A stretch of DNA of 64,000 bases from Oscillospiraceae bacterium (GCA_015068325.1 SVKQ01000015.1:62001-126000), one strand, 5' to 3'; counted from the stretch's first letter, positions 1 through 7,954 are shown. Numbers and translations are program-made. The notes: a model not told the origin generated them from the sequence alone.

Positions 1-274
1 CGTGTCCCAGCCCCCGCTTATCACGACAGATGAGGCCGACGCGCTCCAGCTCGCGGAGCTTGCCCGTGGCCTTGTCATGGGACCGGTGCAGCCGGGTGCG
101 AATCTCCCGGTTGGTACAGAACACGTATACACCGCGCTCATCCTGCAGACCGTTCATTTCCGACAGGCTGACGCGATCCGCCAGGATAGCGTACAGCAGC
201 TTTGCTCCGTCGGACAGCGCCATCTCCAGCAGCATGGCTGGAAGACGGATGAACTGTCCCTCGTTCTCATTCAT
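1..274 (-). CDS. RepA-type replication initiator, N-terminal fragment (runs off left edge)
   Basis: The minus strand encodes 91 residues beginning MNENEGQFIRLP and continues past the window edge. The AKLLYAIL...RVSLSEMNGL...DERGVYV pattern, followed by a winged-helix-like stretch, matches the N-terminal DNA-binding region of replication initiator protein A (RepA_N family) found on Firmicutes plasmids and integrative conjugative elements. The ATG at 274 is preceded by GGAGG at 288-292. This family binds its own origin and starts replication of the element. Its presence suggests that the left edge lies inside an ICE or integrated plasmid. The identification rests on N-terminal similarity only, because the rest of the gene is not visible. 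Confidence 0.7.
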   Translation of the reverse strand, partial: MNENEGQFIRLPAMLLEMALSDGAKLLYAILADRVSLSEMNGLQDERGVYVFCTNREIRTRLHRSHDKATGKLRELERVGLICRDKRGLGH

Positions 275-335
275 ATCTCCGGCCTCACCTCCTTCCTGTG
301 CGTATGCAGGCCGTTGTTTTGTGCCGTGCGGAACA

Positions 336-648
336 TTAGAAGCCCGTTTTCCGTGTTTTAGGTGAAATTACCCTGCTCTTTTTCTTGGCGTACTCGCTGG
401 CTGCTTTCCGGCGCTCGGCGCTGTACGGCGCAGTCAACCGGAAGCTCAGACGACCTTTTTCGATTTCAAAGGTCAAGCTGCCATGCTCATCGTCATCGGT
501 CTGTCTTCATTGTTGGGGATACCTGGCAGCAAACTGTGTGAGGCGCTTTTTCAGTTCTGTGTTATGGGTTTGCACCTCGATCAGATCGCTGTATTCATCA
601 AAATATATGGCAGTAGTTTTTCTGCCGCTTTGTAACTCCTGTTTTCAC
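336..648 (-). pseudogene. Decayed small ICE-associated gene
   Basis: The minus strand carries a recognisable but broken reading frame. A Shine-Dalgarno AGGAGG (655-660) precedes a GTG at 648. A one-base loss near 625-634 is needed to reach the frame that reads KTTAIYFDEYSDLIEV. An in-frame TGA lies at 507-509 (after RYPQQ). The frame then continues through GSLTFEIEKGRLSFRLTAPY to the stop at 336. This resembles the short proteins, often annotated only as hypothetical or 'molecular chaperone', that accompany RepA modules in Clostridia elements. The disrupted frame indicates that this end of the element is degenerating. Its function is unknown. Confidence 0.5.
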
Positions 649-763
649 AAAACACCTCCTGATTTGGGGATTGTTCTCTGGCTCAAGAACCGGAAAAGCG
701 GGTGGATTTTCCGATGGAAAGAGTCCGAACGATACAGGCATCGTTTGGAACACTCCCATTGGC

Positions 764-922
764 TTATTTGCGTTTTTTCCGGCTCTTGGCGTTATCGCCC
801 GTGATCATCCTCCCTGGATACATGGCCGCCTGCATGGCCGGTTCCTCTCCGAGAATCTCACTCCGGGGTTGCATCGCTCGGCCGGCGGGTACCGGCGTCT
901 TGGCAATGTCGTATCTTCTCAT
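764..922 (-). CDS. Hypothetical 52-residue protein
   Basis: An ATG at 922 opens a 52-codon frame (MRRYDIAKTPVPAG...GDNAKSRKKRK) with a strongly basic C-terminus. An in-frame stop lies just upstream, so the frame is closed. No convincing Shine-Dalgarno is present, and I recognise no family. It lies between the decayed ICE gene and the structured RNA. It may be a small element-encoded protein or a remnant of a longer one. Confidence 0.3.
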   Translation of the reverse strand: MRRYDIAKTPVPAGRAMQPRSEILGEEPAMQAAMYPGRMITGDNAKSRKKRK

Positions 923-1070
923 GCTGGGGGGTGTTTAATTGTCAAGGTACACTAGGGCTTAGGCCCTCTCACTAACCTATTGCCGAATTATTTCGGAAAA
1001 ATCCAAAACAATTTTTCATATATTTTTTCGTTGAGTAAAAGGACATCAGCATCGCCAGCTTCTGTGCATG

Positions 1071-1330
1071 AAAAAAAGGCCATCTTCGCGCAAAACAAAG
1101 ATGGCCTTTTCAATCACCGTTCGGAGCCGGATAAACAAAAAACCGTACGTTCGGCAGCAGGGGGAAGAGGGTCCTCCTGTTTATCCGACTTCGTACGGTG
1201 CTTGGTAGTTTCTCAACACAGTTTCCTGTGCTGCTCCGCTTGCTCGATTAAAAGTCCTTTATTCATTTGTCGTGAGCAAAGCATGAAATGCTGAGCGCAT
1301 GGAGACAAATATTGTTATATCTGCGTCTCT
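1071..1330 (-). ncRNA. Structured non-coding RNA, about 255 nt, with pseudoknot and own promoter/terminator
   Basis: A consensus promoter (1337-1365) fires leftwards and predicts a start near 1330. An intrinsic terminator ends the transcript near 1071, and no plausible reading frame lies between. On the RNA (minus) strand the 5' part has a 7-bp stem (1304-1310 with 1265-1271). A CACAG/CTGTG hairpin with a GAAA tetraloop follows around 1217-1230. The 3' domain has a 13-bp stem with one G-U pair (1178-1190 with 1125-1137). The segment 1192-1200 can pair either with 1142-1149 (8 bp, forming an H-type pseudoknot with the 13-bp stem) or with 1115-1120 (6 bp, nested). I could not assign it to tmRNA, RNase P, SRP or 6S RNA by signature sequences. 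The raiA-type class is one candidate to test. Confidence 0.65.
1074..1110 (-). terminator. Intrinsic terminator of the structured RNA
   Basis: An inverted repeat around AAGGCCATCTT/AAGATGGCCTT has its stem at about 1074-1087 and 1097-1110. On the minus strand it is followed by a run of seven T. The stem is also flanked by A/T runs on the other side, so it could work in both directions. Confidence 0.7.
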
Positions 1331-1336
1331 GTTTGC

Positions 1337-1365
1337 ATTATAATAGAACAAGAGTACGATGTCAA
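1337..1365 (-). promoter_or_regulatory. Sigma-A promoter of the structured RNA
   Basis: On the minus strand TTGACA (1360-1365) and TATAAT (1337-1342) are both perfect consensus hexamers with a 17-bp spacer. No coding start lies downstream, which is what led to the RNA call. Confidence 0.75.
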
Positions 1366-1739
1366 GCCTTTTTTTTGGACAGTTCAGAATTCTTTTCGAA
1401 TAGGTGTGAACCACAGGCATTGCTTCAAATCTCTGTCCCAGCAATGTACGATGATCGATGCACTGCGAGAGTGGATTATGGAGGCGGTATTGTCGTAGCA
1501 AGCAACGAATCTGCTGCATCAGATTCCGCTTTTCAGGGGCTCGCCCCTAAGACATCTTTTTACGAACCGCTGAAAGAAAAATCATGCACCAAACCTCCGA
1601 AGAAGGCAGGCAGTTGCCGGTAGACTGATGCTTTGTATGCGGGACTGAAAAACGATCACGTTCACAAGACTATCTTATTTTGCGGCAACACGCAAAATGA
1701 TCTCGTGCAGCGGGTTGTTTGTGAATGTGATGGCACAAA

Positions 1740-1771
1740 AAGCGCCTGCTCTTTACATAGAGCAGGCGCTT
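1740..1771. terminator. Bidirectional terminator-like hairpin
   Basis: A perfect 13-bp inverted repeat (1740-1752 with 1759-1771) encloses a 6-base loop and is flanked by A- and T-rich sequence. It lies about 130 bases beyond the stop of the 801-residue zinc-ribbon gene, which reads towards it. Confidence 0.6.
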
Positions 1772-1897
1772 TAGGCCGGGATCTGGTATTAGCGCTTGGA
1801 AAGTATGCGCGTCAGAACTCAATTGCGACTACAGTTGTAATCCTTTTCCTTTTCACTGTACGGATCTACGGAAGGAGGCCACCGGAAAGGCAGGAAC

Positions 1898-4303
1898 TTA
1901 TTCGTTTGGTTCGCCGCTAATTTCTTTCAGGTACGCTTTCGCGCACTCTACTATTTCAGCTCTTTCAGATTCGGTTAGGGCGTGACTCGAAGTTCCGGAC
2001 ATATCTGCTTGGACCCGGCGTTGCACATAAAAAATGATGTTGTACATTTCCTGTACGGATAAATATGAGGAATAACGGAGTTGGAGTGTGATTGCGATAC
2101 GCTCAGGCGGCATATTAAAGAGTGACACACGGCTGTACACAGTAATGAAAATCTCGAGAAGCGTTTCATAATTGTTCTTGGTTTCAATCAGTTTCTGCAT
2201 TGAATAAGTAACACCGGCGACATTCCGTTTAGTATCAGGACCAGGGAAAAAACGACTCTTTTGGTCATCAGACAGTTTATCAAACGCCACATTGAATTCT
2301 TCGCTTTGGAGCACAGGTTGTTCGGGGGACTGTACTGTTTTAGCTTGTCCTTTCTGCTTTTCCTCCTCAAGTTCTGCCTCTGCCGATCTCAACCACTTAT
2401 CAAGTTGGGCCATTGCAACAGGATCTTCCAAAATTTCTTCAATAGGGGTAGCCGTAGACATAGAAGGACTATCTGAGAGTCTGTCAGATAAATCATCTAT
2501 TTGTCTGGGCTCCTCCCTAACCTGATTACCGCAATAGCGGCAATACTTATCTGAACTTACAAGTTTGCCACCACATTTTTTACAGAGGGGAGTTGATTCC
2601 GCACCAACTTGTTCGTGTTTCATGCCACATTTATGGCAAAACACACTGCCAGGGATGAGTTTGCTCCCACATTTTCTGCAGAACAACTCTATAGGTTTCT
2701 TTTCTTCAGGAGGAGCTGCCAGTTCGCTACCGCAATACGCACAAAACGTGCTATCGCTTGCAATATACTTTTTCCCGCAATTTGAACAGAAACATGGAGC
2801 CGACGTCTTATGTACGGTCTGCGCATTGCTTTTCTCTACGGACGGGTTTGCCGGAGGGGAAATAACAACGCCGATTGCACGCATAATAGATTCCATTCCT
2901 GTTATCGTTTTGGCTAAAGAGTATCTTCTGCTCCCATCGTCCATGCAGAGTCCAAAACTGTGATTGTGGGTGAAATACTCGCTTGTGTAGAAATGTTTTT
3001 TTCCGTTGGAGATAATCAACCCAATATAGTTTACTTCACATTCAAGCGAGGCATCGTTTAATGATAGGATTACACCATGCTGTGACTTGTTTTTACTGGC
3101 AACAAACACAGGATTAAGAATCTGGTAATAGTCCTTGGGAACAGTTATACCCTTTGCTTGACAGCGCAAAACGGCGGATTTAATTATTTGTTCTACGCCC
3201 GTGACGCTTTGCAATTTGTCGGGTGTAAAGGTATCTGCAAAAAATGCATCCTTGAGTGCAGAAAAAGTAAACTGATAATTAAATGATCCCCCAAGTCCTG
3301 CCGCGGTTTTCTCAACAGTTTTCGCTTTAGGAACGACGGCTGCAGATTTATTTACCTCACAACTATTTCCGCCTGAAATCTTTTTTTCAGCGCTGTAGTT
3401 ATGAGGAGGTTCGGGGCTATGCTTTGTGTTACCAATATGCGGTACCGTCTCTGGATTTGTACGATTGCCGCCACTTGAAACTTCGGGAGGAGCTGTAAGT
3501 ATTTCGCCTGATGAAGGCTCTTTTTTATCTGGATCCAGAGGTATTTCTCTTTTCGACTTTTTCTTGCGAAGTCCGAGGAATACTAGAGCTACAACACCTA
3601 CACCACATACGCCAAAAATATAGTATTTAAGGTCGGTTGAGGTACTTACCGCATCCTCTTTTGGGGTGGTGTTAACGCTGCTGCCGGAGGTACCACTCTG
3701 CGAGGGTTGATTAATTGCGGTATATTTCGCACTATCAACTACGTTCTTGATGATTGCTCGTTGTTTTACGGAAACGTTCCCATTATAAGCAACAATCGAA
3801 ATGCGGATCATTTTTCGATCGACAATTGTAACATACTGGACACTATACTGCGGAGTATTCCCCGCTGAATACTTGATTGAGTCAACTATATATTTTACAC
3901 CGCCAACGGTGTAAGCCTCGCTACTATAGAGTGTAATCCCGAGTTCACTGTTTCTCGAGTGCATACCATTTGAAAGGTCTTGGAAATCTGCGTCTGATAA
4001 AGCCGCTAAAGAGCTGATTTCAGAAGGTTGCATCTTTATTTGGATCTCATAATCCTCGGTATAACCCAATAGATACATGCTATTTGTGCGCATATTTGCG
4101 AGAATATCTTCTCTTGAATATGGCAGGTATTTAATACTTGGATCATCTTCTTGGACATTGCGCATAAAAAACAGCATTTCATCCGGTAATTCTACCTTTA
4201 GATTCATCTCATATACATCGCATGTTTGGGTTGCGGATGCAACGATTGGAATCGCAAACAAACACGCCAAAATCACAACAATGACATTCAATATCCTTTT
4301 CAT
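1898..4303 (-). CDS. Exported/membrane protein with three zinc ribbons (801 aa)
   Basis: Function is not recognised. Visible layout: a signal-peptide-like N-terminus (1-25), an exported region to about 225, and one membrane helix at about 226-245 followed by KKKSKR, a positive-inside signal. A low-complexity linker leads to an unassigned domain at about 335-480. Three CxxC...CxxC zinc ribbons follow, at C506-C524, C542-C559 and C574-C591. A helical C-terminal domain covers about 670-790. The topology puts the zinc ribbons in the cytoplasm. The ATG at 4303 follows GGAGG with 6-base spacing and lies downstream of a good promoter (4420-4448). The gene is more AT-rich than the core region and stands divergent to two further zinc-ribbon genes, which suggests one acquired cluster. 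It may sense something outside the cell and signal inwards, but that is inference. Confidence 0.8.
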   Translation of the reverse strand: MKRILNVIVVILACLFAIPIVASATQTCDVYEMNLKVELPDEMLFFMRNVQEDDPSIKYLPYSREDILANMRTNSMYLLGYTEDYEIQIKMQPSEISSLAALSDADFQDLSNGMHSRNSELGITLYSSEAYTVGGVKYIVDSIKYSAGNTPQYSVQYVTIVDRKMIRISIVAYNGNVSVKQRAIIKNVVDSAKYTAINQPSQSGTSGSSVNTTPKEDAVSTSTDLKYYIFGVCGVGVVALVFLGLRKKKSKREIPLDPDKKEPSSGEILTAPPEVSSGGNRTNPETVPHIGNTKHSPEPPHNYSAEKKISGGNSCEVNKSAAVVPKAKTVEKTAAGLGGSFNYQFTFSALKDAFFADTFTPDKLQSVTGVEQIIKSAVLRCQAKGITVPKDYYQILNPVFVASKNKSQHGVILSLNDASLECEVNYIGLIISNGKKHFYTSEYFTHNHSFGLCMDDGSRRYSLAKTITGMESIMRAIGVVISPPANPSVEKSNAQTVHKTSAPCFCSNCGKKYIASDSTFCAYCGSELAAPPEEKKPIELFCRKCGSKLIPGSVFCHKCGMKHEQVGAESTPLCKKCGGKLVSSDKYCRYCGNQVREEPRQIDDLSDRLSDSPSMSTATPIEEILEDPVAMAQLDKWLRSAEAELEEEKQKGQAKTVQSPEQPVLQSEEFNVAFDKLSDDQKSRFFPGPDTKRNVAGVTYSMQKLIETKNNYETLLEIFITVYSRVSLFNMPPERIAITLQLRYSSYLSVQEMYNIIFYVQRRVQADMSGTSSHALTESERAEIVECAKAYLKEISGEPNE

Positions 4304-4419
4304 ACTGTGCCTCCAAACATGTCACACCTAACACCCACCTGCAAGAATTCATACTCGAATATGCGGACGCTTCTTTTTCATTGATGAACAATTAAACGGT
4401 AACAGTTTTCTATGTAATT

Positions 4420-4448
4420 ATTATATAGACTAATGAATAAACCGTCAA
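4420..4448 (-). promoter_or_regulatory. Sigma-A promoter of the 801-aa zinc-ribbon gene
   Basis: On the minus strand TTGACG (4443-4448) and TATAAT (4420-4425) are separated by 17 bp. They give a leader of about 110 nt before the ATG at 4303. Confidence 0.7.
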
Positions 4449-4518
4449 GTGAGCGAGTGACACAGGTGTAATTGAGAACCAAGTTTACGAAATATAATCA
4501 ATGACCACTGTTGTTCTA

Positions 4519-4547
4519 TTTACATCGCGGTTTAATTCTGATATACT
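4519..4547 (+). promoter_or_regulatory. Sigma-A promoter of the plus-strand zinc-ribbon pair
   Basis: TTTACA (4519-4524) and TATACT (4542-4547) have a 17-bp spacer and imply a leader of about 210 nt before the TTG start at 4765. The leader shows no obvious riboswitch. The sequence tattggaaaagaa occurs at about 4593 and again over the start codon, a small duplication. The two promoters occupy 4420-4547 of the 461-base divergent intergenic region. Confidence 0.6.
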
Positions 4548-4764
4548 TGATTTACTATGACGTTGAAAGACTGAACTAATGTGGCGTTAGATTATTGGAA
4601 AAGAAATATCATTTGCTTCTTTTTTGCCATGAGCAAAGGGTTTACAGACAATTATCAAATACTGTCGGAAATGATATATGACTAAAATCACGCACGGATG
4701 CAATCAGGAAGAACATCAGTATTACAGCATTTACAATATTATCATTGAAAGGGGTTGAAGACTA

Positions 4765-5358
4765 TTGGAAAAGAATGAGCGTGTTCGCATTTCATTGTTT
4801 TCTGTTGTGTCGGTGCTTGCTAGCGCAATTGGCGTTGTCTTATATAGCCTTTGCTTTTCCACTCATTCCGTGGCTGTGTTCACACTATTTAAGGTAGTTG
4901 CGATTGTTTCCATTATTATTCCTCCTGTTTCAAAGGCGCAGAGGTTATCAGTTCATAAAAGCGGAAAGGCCCTTGAGATATTATCCATCATTATTGCTGG
5001 ATTTAACTTTTACTGTGTAATCTTTGCTTTTACAAAGTTGCCAATTCTTATTGCATATTTGGGGTGGGTCATATGTGGAGTGACATACAAACTCGCGAAG
5101 GGAAGTTGGTGGCCACAAAAGGAAAAATGTTTATCTTTCGATGAAAGCGTTCCCGTTGTGTTATCCTGCAAAGAGCCCTCTGCGCAAGATAATGCAGTAG
5201 GTGCTTTAGAGATTACTGACACTATGCCAGAAACGAGGGACAATGACGATCTGGTTTTTGCGGATCAAAAACCGTGTTATTGCCGAAAGTGTGGAGCAAA
5301 GCTCGGAGATGACGTTTTATTTTGCCACCGTTGCGGAGCAAAAGTGATAGGAGGATAA
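4765..5358 (+). CDS. Membrane protein with C-terminal zinc ribbon (197 aa)
   Basis: A TTG start at 4765 is chosen because AAAGGGG (about 4749-4755) lies a suitable distance upstream. Residues ~10-115 contain four hydrophobic segments likely to be membrane helices. A hydrophilic linker follows, and the protein ends with a CRKCGAKL...CHRCGAK zinc ribbon. It has no recognised enzymatic motif. The stop is 3 bases before the next gene, so the two are surely co-transcribed and probably coupled. It shares its zinc-ribbon style with the divergent 801-residue protein, which suggests a common complex. Function unknown. Confidence 0.75.
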   Translation: MEKNERVRISLFSVVSVLASAIGVVLYSLCFSTHSVAVFTLFKVVAIVSIIIPPVSKAQRLSVHKSGKALEILSIIIAGFNFYCVIFAFTKLPILIAYLGWVICGVTYKLAKGSWWPQKEKCLSFDESVPVVLSCKEPSAQDNAVGALEITDTMPETRDNDDLVFADQKPCYCRKCGAKLGDDVLFCHRCGAKVIGG

Positions 5359-5361
5359 ACA

Positions 5362-6000
5362 ATGAAATGTCCAAAGTGTGGGATGATACTTCCCGAAGAC
5401 AGTGAGTTTTGCCAGTATTGCGGAACAAAGATCGAAGAAGAAGGCCAGTCTCAACTGTCTTGTACAAAATGTGGGAATGCTCTCACAGATGATAGCGATT
5501 TTTGCCAATACTGCGGGACCCCTGTTGGGAAAAAAACAGTTCTTCCTCAGACGCGCAGCCCTGAAATGGATAAGATTTTTCCTGAGAAGAGCAAAATAAA
5601 GAAAAAGGTTAATGCAAAAAAACCGTTGAAGATAGCAACGATTGTCCTTGCCATTGCTTTCGCCATTGTGGCCGGACTTTCCGTTTATCAATACTTCGCT
5701 GTAAAAGATACAATAGCTTCCTATAGGAATAGTGTTGACTCTCTTAGAACAGAAAATAGTAAATTTGATTCAACAATTAAAAGTCAAAACGAAACCATCA
5801 CGAATCAAAATGGAACCATCTATGATCTGAAAAGAACGCTTTCTTTTTATGAGCAGCACGCTGTCGTAGTTCCTGATGACGGAACAAATCTTTATCATAC
5901 TTATGGATGTGATTACCTAGATACCTCCTCTTTTTGGATCTATAATACTGAAGCGGCAATCGATGAAGGATTTAAGCCTTGCCCGCATTGTCAAAATTGA
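5362..6000 (+). CDS. Double zinc-ribbon protein with membrane helix and coiled coil (212 aa)
   Basis: The protein opens with two zinc ribbons (CPKCGMIL...CQYCGTK and CTKCGNAL...CQYCGTP, residues 3-55). A basic linker and one membrane helix (~88-108) follow, then a heptad-rich coiled coil (~112-160). A small C-terminal domain carries further cysteines (YGCDYL and CPHC). It overlaps nothing but begins 3 bases after the preceding stop, with the Shine-Dalgarno GGAGG inside the end of that gene. The architecture suggests a membrane-tethered adaptor with cytoplasmic zinc ribbons and an extracellular coiled coil. No known function can be assigned. Confidence 0.75.
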   Translation: MKCPKCGMILPEDSEFCQYCGTKIEEEGQSQLSCTKCGNALTDDSDFCQYCGTPVGKKTVLPQTRSPEMDKIFPEKSKIKKKVNAKKPLKIATIVLAIAFAIVAGLSVYQYFAVKDTIASYRNSVDSLRTENSKFDSTIKSQNETITNQNGTIYDLKRTLSFYEQHAVVVPDDGTNLYHTYGCDYLDTSSFWIYNTEAAIDEGFKPCPHCQN

Positions 6001-6480
6001 GCTGTCTCCTTTGAGATCAGATTAGCATGGCTTGTCGCATTTAATCATATCTAAGCATACCCTGCGCGGCGCGCGGGCGGGATCGCCCGGTTTTAGCCTT
6101 AGATTTAGCCTTTACAGGTTGTGAAACGTTGTTTTTTGCTGGTTTTTGCTGGCACTTGCGAAACGGCGGAAGTGGTTGCTATGACTGCGTTTTGGCACTC
6201 TCTGGTACCATCTGGTTAACATAAAACGGTAATTCGAATCTCGACACTCGGACCAAAAACGACGGATGCGCTTATGCGCAACCGCCGTTTTTCTGTTCGT
6301 TGAGATTCGAACAGGGCACTCGCGGAGCGAGAGAAACAGTCCGTTGGACTGTTTCGGTGCCCGCGTGCGTGCCGGTGAGCAATCGCGAAGCCCGGGCGAA
6401 TCTCGACACTCGGACCAAAGACAGGTTTCTTCGGACGGAGGCACTTTGTAAGGAAGTGCCTCTTTTTCGTTTTATTAATG
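6001..6480. repeat. Duplicated tRNA-3'-end-like sequence in gene-free region
   Basis: The 23-bp sequence beginning CGAATCTCGACACTCGGACC occurs at 6235-6257 and again at 6397-6419. A third, inverted partial copy lies at 6299-6309 with one mismatch. Each full copy resembles the 3' side of a T-arm plus acceptor stem ending in CCA, but no complete tRNA can be folded around either. Such fragments are typical of integration scars at tRNA genes. Short self-complementary runs also occur (for example around 6258-6295 and 6330-6352). No protein gene is supported here. Confidence 0.5.
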
Positions 6481-6503
6481 AGGAACAAACTTTATACTAT
6501 TGG

Positions 6504-6528
6504 TGTAACCAATCTGAAAAAAATCGTA
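6504..6528 (+). promoter_or_regulatory. Possible ECF-type promoter of the sigma factor gene
   Basis: TGTAAC (6504-6509) and CGTA (6525-6528), spaced by 15 bases, resemble the AAC/CGT signature recognised by ECF sigma factors. The -35-like motif is embedded in the palindrome ATTGGTGTAACCAAT. It lies about 50 bases before the sigma gene, compatible with autoregulation. The call is inferred from the motif only. Confidence 0.35.
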
Positions 6529-6576
6529 CTTATAGGGTGAAAGGCCTTTTAGCATTAACAGGAGGAGGTAGATGCT

Positions 6577-7131
6577 GTGGATGACGTACAGATTATCGAG
6601 CTGTTCTTTGCCCGTGATGAGCGTGCAGTCAAAGAAACGGACAAAAAATACGGTAAGCTGTGTTTCCGGGTTGCAAAGAATTTTCTGCTTAACAGCGAGG
6701 ATGCAGGGGAATGTGTGAATGATACATATTTGGTGGCATGGAACAAAATACCGCCCACTCACCCGAACAATCTCATGGCGTTTATCTGCAAAATCACACG
6801 CGTCCTATCGCTAAAGAGATTGGAACAGCTTAGAGCTGCAAAGCGCTCGGCACTTGAAATCGTGCCGTTGTCCGAATTAGAGGACATTCTGCCGGACAGT
6901 CGGATTGCCCCAGCCGTTGAAGATGGAGAAATCAGCAAAGCAATCAGTGCTTTTCTTCGGGCAGAGCAGGAAGACGCCCGAAATGTTTTCCTCCGGAGAT
7001 ACTGGTTTTCTGATTCCATCAGAGACATTGCTGAGCGGTATTCATTCACCGAAAGCAAAGTAAAGGCCATGCTGTTCCACTCCCGCAATAGGCTGCGCAA
7101 GTATTTAAAGAAAGAGGGAATTGAGGCATGA
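6577..7131 (+). CDS. ECF-type RNA polymerase sigma factor
   Basis: This 184-residue protein has the two-domain layout of sigma-70 family ECF factors. Region 2 covers residues ~5-90 (FFARDERAVKETDKKYG...EDAGECVNDTYLVAWNKIPP). A linker leads to region 4, which ends in a helix-turn-helix (~135-180, RYWFSDSIRDIAERYSFTESKVKAML). It would redirect RNA polymerase to a small regulon, with activity controlled by a partner at the membrane. GTG at 6577 is chosen because GGAGGAGG (6561-6568) lies 8 bases upstream. Its stop overlaps the next start as ATGA, which marks a coupled pair. Confidence 0.85.
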   Translation: MDDVQIIELFFARDERAVKETDKKYGKLCFRVAKNFLLNSEDAGECVNDTYLVAWNKIPPTHPNNLMAFICKITRVLSLKRLEQLRAAKRSALEIVPLSELEDILPDSRIAPAVEDGEISKAISAFLRAEQEDARNVFLRRYWFSDSIRDIAERYSFTESKVKAMLFHSRNRLRKYLKKEGIEA

Positions 7132-7811
7132 ACACTCCGCGAATTGCAATAGCATTGAATAATATTGATGACGATCTCATTTCTGCGGCGGCTTCCGAAA
7201 AGATAGTGCGAAAGAAACATGGTTGGCTCAAGTGTGTCGCCGCGGCAGCCTGCCTATGCCTTGTGGTTGTCGGGGCTTTAGGCGGAATAAACGCTTATAT
7301 GAAACAATATGTCGTCAACAATCGCTTTCCTGTGTATCCCGCTCCGGGCTTTGCTTCAGACTCCGCGATGGTTTCCCCTGAGCAGGCGGAATGTTTTAAT
7401 AAAGCAAATGATATCCACAATGAGCTTTCTGCTCAGAACTATGAATGGTACGGTAGCTGCTACTATGATTTTGATGAAAACAAAATCATGATTGGGCTAA
7501 CAGACGCCTCCAAGAGGAACATGGATACTGTACTGACCCATACAGAAGATACGATCATTGATTTTTATAAGTGCGATTATTCCTATTGCTATCTTTTAGA
7601 ACTGTATTACAAGCTGGACGGAAAGCGCACAGCTCTTTCCCTGCTGGGTGTAAAGAGATACAATATCAGTATTCAAAAGAATAGGGTTGAGGTATGGATT
7701 GAAAACGCAGACAAGTATGCGGCAATTTATATGATCAGCAAGATGGACGGTACTGGCGGAGCAATTGAATTCATCACCTGCACTTCGACAGATAGAACGA
7801 GCAGGGATTGA
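7128..7811 (+). CDS. Membrane-anchored protein, probable anti-sigma partner
   Basis: The start codon overlaps the sigma-factor stop by 4 bases. The protein has a short cytoplasmic segment (1-38), one membrane helix (~39-60) and an exported domain of about 165 residues with no family I recognise. Anti-sigma factors of clostridial ECF units are commonly encoded in exactly this position with this topology, so that role is inferred from context. The N-terminal segment is too short for a full classical anti-sigma zinc domain. The protein might instead be an exported target that is merely co-expressed. Confidence 0.6.
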   Translation: MNTPRIAIALNNIDDDLISAAASEKIVRKKHGWLKCVAAAACLCLVVVGALGGINAYMKQYVVNNRFPVYPAPGFASDSAMVSPEQAECFNKANDIHNELSAQNYEWYGSCYYDFDENKIMIGLTDASKRNMDTVLTHTEDTIIDFYKCDYSYCYLLELYYKLDGKRTALSLLGVKRYNISIQKNRVEVWIENADKYAAIYMISKMDGTGGAIEFITCTSTDRTSRD

Positions 7812-7919
7812 TTTGGTTTAGCTTCGCTCTGTCAACAGCGATTATCTCAATAGAGCTTTCCATTGTCCACAGTTATAACGAGCATCGGATTTTACTCCCC
7901 AAATCCGGAATAGAGAGGC

Positions 7920-7954
7920 AAAGCAGGCATGACTGTTGCGGTCATGCCTGCTTT
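7920..7954. terminator. Terminator hairpin after the ECF unit
   Basis: A perfect 14-bp inverted repeat (7920-7933 with 7941-7954) ends in AAA/TTT about 110 bases after the stop of the sigma-partner gene. Confidence 0.6.

Larger units (their letters stand above)
1331..1897. other. Intergenic stretch without a recognised gene
   Basis: About 570 bases separate the RNA promoter from the zinc-ribbon protein. Short plus-strand frames exist (for example one ending near 1620), but none has a ribosome-binding site, family resemblance or useful length. The only clear element is the terminator hairpin at 1740-1771. This is probably decayed mobile-element DNA. Confidence 0.5.

Noticed and set aside
1071-1330. 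tmRNA, RNase P RNA or SRP RNA
   Set aside because: Signature sequences of each (tmRNA CCA end and tag frame, RNase P GAGGAAAGUCC-type core, SRP GNAR-loop region) are not present.
1288-1623. 111-codon plus-strand frame in the 1.3-1.6 kb gap
   Set aside because: Crosses the RNA promoter, has no ribosome-binding site and no family resemblance.
6235-6257. Complete tRNA gene
   Set aside because: Only the 3' half-like sequence is present; no D-arm, anticodon arm or matching 5' acceptor strand (GTCCGAG) lies upstream.
6112-6488. Minus-strand frames reading FGPSVEIR/LWSECRDS near 6.2-6.5 kb
   Set aside because: These strings are translations of the tRNA-3'-end-like repeat and not protein families.
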